Shown here: positions 23,458-33,887 of the stretch, piece after piece
Numbering within the stretch: the first letter of the stretch is position 1
Layout of the letters: the number at the start of each line of letters is the position of its first letter
NCBI RefSeq assembly: GCF_000787575.1
Contig: NW_012236520.1
Span: 744,001-808,000 of the forward strand
Reading direction: 5' to 3'
DNA length: 64,000 bases
DNA from: Acytostelium subglobosum LB1
Lineage: Eukaryota > Evosea > Eumycetozoa > Acytosteliales > Acytosteliaceae
The notes under the pieces: generated by a model
What the model saw: only the letters and a program-made list of their open reading frames with translations
What the model was told of the DNA's origin: nothing
Database searches by the model: none
Made by a program: the position numbers and the translations under genes

Positions 23458-24157
23458 AACACNTCTTNATGACGAGCGCACAGAACTGGTCGGCNGTCTT
23501 GGGAGGCACAAAGGTGCTGACACCATCCTTGGTGAGGCTGACGATGAGGCGNGTGACGGCGTCACGGAAGAACTCGTTGTGCTTCTTCAAGTGCGTGAAG
23601 GCTTGGTCAATNATGTCCTCGGAACAATCCACGGCCGGGAGGTTGAAGGTGGTCTGGATAAGCGAGGTGGCGTGTGGAGGGGACAAACCAGCAAACCTAA
23701 GATGAAGGTTGGAGATATCCTGGTTGCATTCATGAGGTGGAACGGTCCACCCATTCGCGCGACCAGCAATCAGTTGGAGAACCTTCGCGCCTAACTCGTC
23801 GTTGGCAGGGACGGCAAGTGGTCTGGGGAGAACAACCGGCTCTTCAGGGGCAGCGTTGGCCTTAGCCCTCATCGCGTTGAGTTCATTGAGCGTAGTCCGG
23901 AGGTCCCTGACTAACTCCACATTGTCGTCAAGAAGCTTGGCCTCACGGGCACGAGAGGCGCGATATTTCTCCGACGTGCGCTGCGCCTTCTCCTCCATGC
24001 GATCATGTCTATCCTTGCATTTGCGCAATGCCTCGAGCTCGATCGCCATTTCACCATTGACGGTCTCGAGTTCGCAGTATCTCTTGACGAGGTCGCCATG
24101 ACTTAATGAGCTAATTTTTTTGACGTAGTCGTCTGATGAATTCTTGTATGAGGACAT
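23458..24157 (-). CDS. Retrotransposon gag-like N-terminal part (3' lost in gap)
   Basis: The ORF starts at ATG 24157 and runs 233 codons into the gap. Residues of about 10-95 form a charged coiled coil. The rest is a globular helical region with VPPHECNQDISNLHLRF and TFNLPAVDCSED motifs, compatible with a capsid-like Gag domain. Five isolated Ns (23463, 23468, 23495, 23552, 23612) occur in the part near the gap. The 5' position after the LTR and the coiled coil make Gag the best reading. No zinc knuckle is visible before the gap. Confidence 0.72.
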
Positions 24158-24250
24158 AGAATGAATGTACAGAGTACAGCTGTGATTGTCCTGGCCAGGA
24201 ACTTAAAGCAATACGCTGTAGAGTGATTAAACTAAACTAAAAGAAAAAAA

Positions 24251-24426
24251 GTTTAATATAAAGAGATGTACTCTTAATATTATTGAACGTTCACTTGAGA
24301 GTATGACAGTTAGTAACTGAAGACCCACTGTCTATGAATGAACGAATGAAGTGATTGAGTGCGCGAAGCGACATCAAAACACTTTGGAAAACGAATCATT
24401 CGACTCTGGAAGTTCCTCATGTTACA
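24251..24426 (-). repeat. 5' LTR (short form)
   Basis: A 176-bp copy, nearly identical to the corresponding parts of the 3' LTR, begins TGTAAC in element orientation. It lacks one of the two 53-bp blocks and the 60-bp segment between them. Confidence 0.88.
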
Positions 24427-24559
24427 AAAAATATGTAAAGATCTCGCCACTGGCATGCTTGGTGTGCATCACATCCTTCAACTCCCCGACATCCGTCTTC
24501 CGCCTCTGCCGCCAACTATCAACAAATACTTGGTGGCCGAATTCAGAGGCCTACAGTAG
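24427..24559 (+). pseudogene. Orphan C-terminal gene fragment abutting the LTR
   Basis: Directly after the LTR, a frame encodes about 43 residues (KICKDLATGMLGVHHILQL.., ending VAEFRGLQ) to a TAG. GC-rich third positions look like real coding sequence of this genome. No start or upstream part exists, because the LTR replaces it. The parent gene is not recognised. It could be a gene truncated by insertion or a misassembly join. Confidence 0.4.
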
Positions 24560-24655
24560 AAAAGAAAAGAAAGAAAAAAATCAAGAAAATTCAAAATCGA
24601 TATATATAAGTTAACTTATATATATTTTCCCGCCTCTTCAATGACGCCAATTTAT

Positions 24656-24780
24656 TTAGTGAGCTGAGCTTGAGACCTTCAGACACCTGAGCCTCGGTAA
24701 GCGCACCGGGCAGATCCTGTTTGTTAGCAAAGACTAGCAGCGGCGTAGTCTTTAGCTCCTCCTCCGAGACTAGCACCGGT
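24656..24780 (-). pseudogene. Fragment of an ARF/ARL-family GTPase
   Basis: The minus strand encodes about 42 residues holding LLVFANKQDLPGAL, the NKxD guanine-binding motif of ARF/ARL GTPases, followed by a SEGLKLSSL helix. The N-terminal P-loop part and the C-terminal SAT motif are both absent, and the flanks turn into AT-rich sequence and the ankyrin gene start. The match is closest to ARL1/ARL2-type proteins. It is a truncated duplicate, a single orphan exon, or an assembly junction. Confidence 0.6.
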
Positions 24781-24785
24781 GATGA

Positions 24786-26272
24786 TCAACATCAACATAT
24801 CATCATGTGGATGATTCACTGCCACTGACTTACCGATCACATGATATAGCCAAGGCAAGGAAGATTATCAGAGAGATAGAACTAATCTCCGACGTCAAGA
24901 CAAAGCTATTCTTTCGCATCTATGGCAACAGGCTGCTCTCCGCTGCAATATGGGCACAGCTGGGAGGTCTGCACCGACATCATACTCCACACAGAGGAAC
25001 AGACTCATGCCGGCCGATCAAAGGGAAGGACTGGTGGGTTGTTCCTCTGTCTAAGCTCATCAGGGTGCACTATGCTCACTCTGCGTTCCTAGAGCGATGG
25101 ATCAGAGAGCGACCTGGCGAGTACGGGATGGGAGAGCTCTTTCAGATCGCTGTGTCACATGGATGCCTGCCAGTCGTCGAGATGCTGCACAGACTTGGAG
25201 TAGCCTTCCAACCAAACTGCTATCAGAACTCTGCTGCCAGCTATGGAAACCTCTCCGTTGTCAAGTATCTGCACCGCATAGAAGGTGCCACAACCACGCA
25301 CGCAATGCACCTGGCGGCTGTCTATGGCCACCTGGAAGTCTTCAAGTTCCTCGCCGCCAATTTCACTGAGTGCTGCGACATCCCCGAGGCAATGGACTTG
25401 GCAGCTCAGAATGGACACTTGGCTATGGTTCAATATCTTCACTCAACAAGAACCGAAGGATGCACGACCAAAGCGATGGACCAGGCAGCCAAGAATGGGC
25501 ACCTTCCCATCGTCGAGTTCCTCCACTTCAACCGGACAGAAGGCTGCACAACCGATGCGATGGACAATGCCACCAATGAGGGTCACCTCGGCACTGTACA
25601 ATTCCTCCATTCCCATCGAACTGAAGGTGGAGAGCCTTAAGGCTCGTTCGCTTCTTCCACGACATCGCCTTGAGACTCGTTCGCTTCTTCCACGACAATC
25701 GCACAGAGGGATGCACGGCATCTCTGATGGACAGAGCCGCAAGCAATGGCAACCTTCCCCTGGTCGAATTCCTCCACTTCAACCGGACAGAGGGCTGCAC
25801 AATGAACGCAGTCGACAACTCCATCATGTTTGGACCCTTTGACGTTGTTCTATTCCTTCTGACGCACCGAGCAGAAGGATGCACCAAGATAACAATGGAC
25901 AAAGCCGCTGGGCGAGGGTCTTTGCAGATGGTCCAGCATCTGCATCAAAATCGAACAGATGGATGCACTACCAAGGCAATGGACGAGGCATCTGAAAATG
26001 GACACCTGGAAGTGGTCGAGTTCCTCCACTCTAATCGCACAGAGGGATGCACAGCCAATGCAATGGACATGGCTGCAAGGAATGGTCATTTTTCCGTCGT
26101 CAAGTTCCTTCACGGCAACAGAACAGAGGGATGCACAACAGAAGCGCTGGACATGGCGTCATGCCTTGGACATCAATCAATCGTGGAGTTCCTTGAGAGT
26201 AACCGCTCCGAGGGATACTCTCAAAGGTACATGATGAACCAAGCTATTCAACGCAGATTGAAGGAACTGTAA
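24786..26272 (+). pseudogene. Dictyostelid ankyrin-repeat family protein, frame-broken and lacking an ATG
   Basis: Two ORFs in different frames (24786-25640 and 25650s-26272) together encode about 475 residues. The N-terminal 110 residues (LFFRIYGNRLLSAAIW..) are a family-specific head. At least 12 degenerate ankyrin units of about 28 residues follow (pattern AMDxAAxNGHLxxVxFLHxxRTEGCT). The open frame has no ATG at its start (GTG at 24807; an upstream TGA lies at 24783), so the 5' end is missing or an exon was lost. A frameshift at about 25640-25670 coincides with a 33-bp tandem duplication and a missing A. Either the gene is decaying or the assembly has errors here. Such ankyrin families are large and fast-evolving in dictyostelids. 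Confidence 0.75.
25643..25697 (+). repeat. 33-bp-period tandem duplication at the ankyrin frameshift
   Basis: The 22-base block CTCGTTCGCTTCTTCC..ACA occurs at 25643 and again at 25676. After it, the first copy lacks one A relative to the second, which causes the frame change. Confidence 0.8.
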
Positions 26273-27458
26273 CAATGAAAGACTTAAGACTCTAAGAGTG
26301 ACATGGTTACAATACATCACTACTGTGTTTGTTATTATTGTTGTTGTTTCTCATAGTCATAGTCTTTTAAATCTATGGTCGATCAAATAAATGTATATCT
26401 TGAGCTTGATTGATTGATTGATGTTTATAACATACTGGAGATTTAATTGATTGCTCGTGAAAATTGTTTGATCGATAACTAGGGTCCCAAACAAGTTCTG
26501 AACAATTGATAAATGCCGATCGATCATCCGTCCTCAATGAGGTGAGGTAGACCTGCACCAGTTTTCGATCCAGCAACACGAGTTGTTGGGCAATGAGTTA
26601 TATAGATTCCTCACTTGTGTACTCTTTAAATATTGCCATGGAATGAGTTGTCTTTATTGTCACTGATATATATATATCCCCCAGGATAATATATATTTAA
26701 CTTAACAGAAGAAGCCAATATTATTGTTCAATAAATGATACTAAATATTCAATCTTATGGATGTACTATAGTTTAAGGACTCCTTTAAGCTTTAAAGAGT
26801 ACTATTTTTAAATAACAATAAATATGTCCATTGAATATTTGCCATGGAGTTTGGGCGATGTTCACATATGAATACATTGGGTGTCATTTTTGGTTATTTA
26901 ATGCCTTCAATCCCTCTCTTCCACTCTGACTCGATTTTAACATGATCCATCTCTGTGATTGCTACCAATGTTACATGAAAATAAAACTAGTTCAGATGTT
27001 GCCAATAACATCTAAATATATATATATATTGTAATAATGCTCTACCCCCTTTGGTCATCTCTCTCAACATAAAGTGAGGTAACACTCTCATTCTTCAAAA
27101 CACTGTGCGTAGCAAGGGAGGGAGATTTGTTTCCTCCTTAGTGATGATGATCAATTTTGTTGATGGTCATAGGCAGCTGAGGCATAAGATTGATTTAAGT
27201 GTTTGTTGGATGGATCTAACACATTCATATTCATCATGATCATCTTGAGCACCAAACATCTATAATGCATATGAGCATAGAGTGGTCAATGTACAATGAA
27301 GTTGGGTAAGTGGATAGTAGACTAGTCAACGATTGAATATATTGTTATCATTTGCTATTATTACTACTACTATTATTACCTATTACTACCTTGGATCTAT
27401 ATTATTTATTTATTTATTAACATTAACTTCCTCAACAACAACAACTACAACACCACAG
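26273..27458. other. 1.2-kb AT-rich intergenic region
   Basis: The 3' flank of the ankyrin gene and the promoter/5' UTR of the DNase II fusion gene lie here. AT-rich throughout, with TATA-like runs at 26665 and 27015. Codons upstream of 27459 are open in frame from a TTG (27333) but have UTR-like composition. No other gene is seen. Confidence 0.45.
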
Positions 27459-30400
27459 ATGCATAGAGTACACTTGATACTCTTGCTAGGGTCATTATTC
27501 ATGGTCTTAGCCACGGATAGTCAAGTCCATGCTCAGTCAATAATAAGTGTGTCTCCACCATTTGCTGCCGCTGACGGAGGTTCATTCATTGTTGTAGTCG
27601 GTCAAGGCTTTACCGTACCAATGGATGCTCAGATCGTCTATGAGAACAGTGACTATAGGATCAAGCTCCAACTACTCAACACCGATGGAACAAACTTCTA
27701 CTTCCTCGTCCCACCCAAGCCAGAGAACTGTTGCAATGGAGAATTCACAGGTTTCACCTTAGTCATCTCCTACAATGGAGTCACCCTGTATAGTCGTGAA
27801 CTAAAGTTTATTAGTAAGTACTTGAATTGGCAACTCGGATTATGATGACTTTCAGATATTGACAACATTTTGTAAACCTTGTAGACCTTGTGATTGAGAG
27901 CTTCACTCCGGATACATTCTACCCTCAGGCCAACGGACATTTGATGACCATCACTGGTAGGAACTTTAGAAGTTCTCAATATGATGCCGCCCCATCTGTT
28001 GTCTATGGAGATACGCCATGTATTGTTCAAAGTTTCACCAGAACAACAATAATCTGTGCAATGGGTAATGTCCCCTCAGGAACTGGAGTGACTCAAGTCG
28101 GAGTTACCTTGCCCAATGGTGTAAAGGCCATATCCAATAATCAATTGACCTTTGTTGGTAAGTATAGTTGTTTATATTTAGATATGTATTATTTAACAAA
28201 TACTAATATTTATTCACTGAGTATAGAACCAATTATTACCAGTATTGAGCCAAAAGTTATTGTGTTGCCAGGAGCAAGTCATGATATTCTACTTACTGGA
28301 CAATATTTGTTGCCTTCTGGCAACATAATAATTGCATTTGGAGGTAGACAATGTAACAATGTAGTATTGTTAAGTGATACTATGGTCAAGTGTACATTGT
28401 TACTTGATGATATTGTTGGCCATCAACAATTGTTACCATTGGACATGATCATTGGTGCCCAACCTGTCAAAGATGATATCAATCTCCTTGTCTACAGTAT
28501 GTATTCTTCATCTATAGATAAACAAATCAAATACTAATTCTTCTTCTCTTTATTCAATCAATAGAACCTGCTCAAACAACTAATGATCAAACTCAGCCTC
28601 CAACTGAACCTCCTACTCAAACGCCAACTCAATCTCCTACCCAACCCCCTACTCAGCCGCCAACTCAACCTCCTACTCCAACCCCAACTGAGACGCCTAT
28701 TCTCATCCCTGAGTTAACTTCTGTTAGACCTGCAACTGGATTTATGAATGCCCATACTCCAATCCTACTCTCATTCATCAACTTCCCGAAACCAACTGAA
28801 GGAACTAATGAGGCCACCAATACCAAAGTGTTTGTCGATGGCCTTCAGTGCTCGATCCTCATGAAGCACGATGTGGAACATCTCGCATGCAAAGCGCCAA
28901 CATCCATGCATATTGGAGCAGTTCCAATCACATTCGAGGTCAATGGAAAGAGCTATACCACCAATCTTGAGTTCACCTACTTTGATCTTTCCATGACTGG
29001 ACAGTCCCAGACTTCCAATATTCCAGCTGGAGGCGGAGTGCTCACAATTGTTGGTACCCATCTCGATGTGGCAAACAAGGTGATGATCAAGGATACCGTA
29101 GTCACTGGATGCACTTTTGAGCCCACTCAAATTACATGTCCAATCCCTCCCAACACCCCTGGCCAGTATGAAGTCAATGTCCTGGCCAATGATACCATCT
29201 ACACCTCGCCATTCTTGATTGAATACATTGGACCCAACCTCGATCACATTGAACCTGCTTTTGGAAATCAAATGAGACCTACTACGATCACTCTCTTTGG
29301 CAATGACTTTGGAGAAACAGTGGAGAGCAACTCAGTCTTGGTTGGAGACGTCCCGTGTACCAACCCTGTGATCATTGGAAAGGATAATGGAATGCAACTT
29401 ATCCAGTGCCTAGTTCCTCCAATGGAAGAGGCAGGTGACAAACCAGTTGTCATCAAGGTGTCTGGAAAATCAAATGGAGGACAACCAGTTGCATCAGTAA
29501 ACAAGGTAACATTCCACAGCACTGGTCTAAGTTGCCGTGGTCCACCCAATGAAGATGGCTCCAACCCTCCTGTGGATTGGTGGTTCAGCTACAAGCTTAG
29601 GATGACTCAGAACAACTCATATCTCTACATTGACAACACGATGGATGAACTGGCAAAGCATGATAACCTTGCTGGTGTGACATCCGGACCATACAGTGCA
29701 CTTGCCGCCACCTATGACCAGTACCCAGATTATTACTACATGTTCTTCAATGATCAGCTTGGTGGACGTGACGCCGCTGGATCAAGAACAAACCCACAAT
29801 CACCCAAGCATGGTCATGGACATCTAAAGAGCTTCATTCTGTTTGAACAAGACCCAGCCACAAAAAAGTACCGTGGAATCACAGTGATGCACTCCAACCC
29901 GGTATTCCCAGGATTCACAGGAACTGGTAATACTTTTTATGGTATCAACGATGGAATCAAATGGCTTGGCTCACCAAGGTACAGTCAACACTTCTTCTGC
30001 TACCAATGGGATGACATTGAGACTCAATTCGACTACATCATTCACAATGATGCAGGTCTGATTGATCAGAACTACAAGGCTCCAGATCTCTCTAAGTGGG
30101 ATGATAACACAAAGAACCAGTACCCCTACTTCTATGACTACATGACTGAATGGGAGAGCCTACCAGCTCGTGTTCCTGGCCCCAATGGCCCGCCACAATG
30201 CACCCAAGATTGTTTCCATGATGCCTGTCAGGATGTCGTTGCCAAAGAGACCAACCTTAACAATATCTGTCACTGGGTCTCGCCTAACATCAACATCAGT
30301 GGCATGGTTGCCAATTACTTTATGAAGACATCGATCGAGCTGAACAAGGCCAAGTTCCCACCCATCAGTGATGAGGCGACTTCCAAACTCAGTCCATTCA

Positions 30401-32211
30401 TTGCAAAAAATGAGCGATCAAATGTCTATGAGGGTGTGGACACTTGGATGGTAGTAGCAGATCACTACCAGCGCATGATGTTCATTGAGTTCTTCTATGC
30501 CATTGGTATGTATCAGATGTCGCCCACCAACTCTGTGATCAATGTTGGTTCGCTCTATCTCCCACCAAACCTGTCCGAGAGAGTATGGAACCCGAGGAAC
30601 GGCACTTTCACCTACAAAGAGTACATATTCTCTGGCCGAACCAATGATCATTCCAAGATGGGATTCCCAGTGTATCCTGCCGTTGGTGATAATGTCCGTG
30701 CACCAAATGAGAACATGTTCTGTGTTGGTGACTCCAACAGACACAATGGTCAAGGTATCCGAGGAGGAGGTGCACTTTGTTTCCAACATCCAACTCTGTC
30801 CTACCAATTCAACAGAATGGTTCGAGAGTATAACTCAATCGTATGTATTATACAAATGTTCATTGGCTGTTCAATACTAATCAATCAATCAATCAAATTA
30901 AGAATGCTGGTTCAAAAACAACTCAGAGACCTGGTACTGATGCCCAATACTTTATCAACTCTGTTACCCAACCTCTAAAGATCAACAGGAATGATTGGAC
31001 TAATGATATCACATTTGAGGTGATGGATTCAGTCAATGGAACAATCTCATCAAGACTTCCAAGATACTTTGGTGTTGCAAATGAGAGCACTCTTGGAAGT
31101 CCTCAAGATATTGTAGCTGAAATCCCTGTGATGAGGACATCAATGTCCAAAGTAGGACCTGAAGCTCTTGACCTCGGAAACATTCCACCACAGCCCAGCA
31201 TCAAGGGATATGTTGCCGACGATACTGTCGCCGTTAACTATATCGCCCACGACTCGAGCATTGCATCAATATGTGATTACCAACCTTCACAGTACCCTGA
31301 TGAAGTGTGTGACCGCAAGCTTGCTCGTCGCACCCCCATGCCAGAGTCTCAACCATCCCAGGCACCAGTCCTCTATCCCACCAACTATGAACAGCCGTAC
31401 ATGTCTCCATTTGCCACTCGCAGCTTTGAGACTCAAGGAATCAATGACCTTCAGGTGATCTCTTATACCAAGGATGTGAGAAGTAGACTTACTGAGATGC
31501 CAAGTATGTTGCCACCTATCCAATACATCATCAATCCATCGGCCCAGGTTCCATCTGTAACTGGAAAGTATACAACTCGCAAGGTTGCCACCAAGTGTGA
31601 GGAGGAGCTGGCATATGATGTAGTTATATCCTATGTCTACCAACAATCAAGCTACCGTCCACAATCAGAGGTAATCTATATCATCGACAACAACCTACCA
31701 AACTGGGCCAATGGAGTCCTCTACGCCATTTCCAAGTACATCCACAACTCTGTAGGTATTGATTGTCTTTATCCGTGAGGTGATCATATATACTGACATG
31801 GAATCATTCCACTTGTACACACAGTTCCCTCCAATCCAAGACAAGACCACTGCCTTTGATCAATGTGTCGTTCAATATTTCCCCAACATGACCAATATTG
31901 TTACTTACAAGGAGACTAGACCACAGGTGAAGGGCACTCAATGGCAATTGTTCTACAGAACGGCCGCTGCAACATGGGACATGTTGAACCCTACCATATC
32001 CGATGGAAAGGGTGGTCGTATTAACAGAGCCACTCTTGTCGATATGATCCCATATGACCTACTACTGTCCAAACTGATCGAGCTCAAACCATCTGATGGT
32101 GTAGACTCGCTCCAGAAGTTGCTCACCGCTCTCGGAAACCCTGTCTACGACAGTGTGACCAACAGAAAGTCATTGGAGAACAACTACCTCATTTCCAAGC
32201 GCAAGTCTTGA
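27459..32211 (+). CDS. Secreted IPT/TIG-repeat protein fused to a DNase II domain
   Basis: Six exons (27459-27813, 27885-28157, 28227-28496, 28565-30840, 30903-31751, 31825-32211) give about 1469 residues. ATG 27459 precedes a good signal peptide (about 1-23). About residues 24-320 hold IPT/TIG beta-sandwich repeats, then comes a Pro/Thr repeat linker (PTQxPTQ), then further TIG repeats to about 610. From about 622 a DNase II fold begins (CRGPPNEDG.. VDWWFSYKL). It has HSNPVFPG (about 741), NDHSKMGF with the catalytic HxK (about 993), and the CVGDSNRHNGQ..RGGGALC block. A 400-residue C-terminal extension is unrecognised. DNase II enzymes are acid nucleases of lysosomes or secretions. An amoeba digesting bacterial DNA is a natural role, and the TIG part may bind surfaces (inference). 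Confidence 0.87.
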
Positions 32212-32241
32212 GTTAGAAACATACAAACAACACTGATCACT

Positions 32242-33702
32242 TTATTTCCTGCTGGACTCAATCTCTTGAATAAACTTGTTGGCAATTGCTGTAGCCTCCT
32301 CAACGGTCTTGGCCTCGGCAATCACACGAATGATGTGCTCGGTGTTTGACTTGCGCAAGTGGACCCACCACTCGGGAGCATCAATCTTGAGACCATCCTC
32401 TTCGTTGACGATCACGCCCTCCTTGCCTCTGTACTGTGTCTTGTAGGCCGAGAGAATTGCGTCTGGGTCCAATCCCTCGATGGCTGCCTTCAACTTGACG
32501 ATCTCGTACTGGGGCAGAGTGGCCTTGAACTGTGAGATCTTGCGAGCGCAACGGTTGGCCAGAAGCTGAAGGGCCAACACTGCGGCCACGGGTGCATCAC
32601 GTCCAATGTGAATGTCTGGCAGCATCACACCACCGTTGCCCTCACCTCCAATGACGGCGTTCTGTTGGACCATACGCTGGGCAACCTGGATCTCACCGAC
32701 TGGTGCACAGACCACAGTGGAGCCGTACTTCTTGGCAATGTCATCGAGGACACGAGATGATGATAGATTCTTGCAGACGACGCCCTTGCGTCCCACCTCT
32801 CCAAGCATAAACTCAACGGCAAACGCCAGAGTGTACTCTTCGCCCAGTGGCTGGCCATTTTCATCGATGAACACACAACGATCAACGTCTGGATCGACGG
32901 CAATACCAAAGTCCGCACCCTGCTGCTTGACCGACTCGCATAGCTGACCCAAGTTGGCGGGCACTGGTTCGGGCGTGTGAGCAAAGACGCCAGTTGGCTC
33001 GATGTTGATTCCATGGACGCTGCAGCCCAGCTGATTCAACAAGGAGGTCATGATGGGACCACCTGCACCATTGACACTGTCCAGACACACCTTGAACTTC
33101 ATCTGACGGATCTTGTCCAAGTTGATGTAGGGCAGCTTAAAGATGGCGTCCAGATGGTTCTGGTTGGAGTCAGACCTCTTGGTGACGTGTCCAAGCTTGT
33201 CGTATGTGGCGAACCTCTCGATTGGGGCCTTCTGGTCGGCCAGTTGGAACAATCTCTCACAACCCTCTGGTGAAATGAACAAACCATCATGTCCAACAAA
33301 CTTCAATCCATTCCACTCGATTGGATTGTGGCTACTGGTGATTACAATACCACCGGACGAGTTGGTTTGTTGTACAATGAATTGGACCTATATAACATTT
33401 GATTGATTAGTTCAGGATGATTGATTGATTGATTAGAGTGAGAGACATACAGTTGGAGTGGTTGCAATATCGATATGAATGACATGGTATCCACATGATA
33501 CCAATGTTCCATTGACCAACATTTCGATCCATGGACCAGATACACGAGAGTCACGACCAACAACAATAGTCTTTTGTGATTGATTGTAAGGTGGTGACTC
33601 AAGCAATCTTGTAAAGGCAACGATATGATCTACAATGATGTTTGGTGTCAATGTAACACCATTTACACCTCTAACACCTGATATAGTTCTAATTAAGCTC
33701 AT
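32242..33702 (-). CDS. Bacterial/archaeal-type phosphohexomutase (GlmM / phosphomannomutase family)
   Basis: The gene is complement(join(32242-33387, 33451-33702)), about 465 residues, matching four-domain alpha-D-phosphohexomutases. The N-terminus begins TISGVRGV (G-x-RG loop). VITSSHNP holds the phosphoserine (about S103), DPDVDRC is the magnesium loop, GGEGNGG the sugar-binding loop, and RKSNTEHIIRV the C-terminal phosphate site. Enzymes of this type interconvert hexose or hexosamine 1- and 6-phosphates for UDP-GlcNAc or GDP-mannose synthesis. The GEGNGG loop and overall form are those of prokaryotic members, not eukaryotic PGM1, PMM or AGM1. Substrate is not determined. It ends 30 bp from the convergent DNase II gene. 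Confidence 0.9.
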
Positions 33703-33887
33703 TGTTTGATATCTATCTATCTATCTATCTATGATTGATTGATTGATGAAGTGAGTGACAAGTCAAGTTGACCCCAATATTCACATTCATTTTGAACATC
33801 AAACTGAACAACACAAGATGTGAGTCACAAGAATGATTCGTTTGTCAATCGCATTCTCACACATAATAACATCTACAGATATATAAG

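Larger units (their letters stand above)
22605..24426 (-). mobile_element. Chromodomain LTR retrotransposon (Ty3/gypsy, Skipper-like) 3' of tRNA-Ser, internally gapped
   Basis: Near-identical repeats flank the element at 22605-22892 and 24251-24426, starting TGTAAC in element orientation. Reading on the minus strand there is a gag-like ORF, then a 100-N gap that hides protease, reverse transcriptase, RNase H and most of integrase. After the gap come the integrase C-terminus with a chromodomain, a stop, and a G-rich polypurine tract touching the 3' LTR. The element begins 24 bp past the tRNA 3' end. Dictyostelid LTR elements are known to target tRNA genes, so the position is as expected. Scattered single Ns in gag suggest consensus over diverged copies. 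The true element is several kb longer than the assembly shows. Confidence 0.88.
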
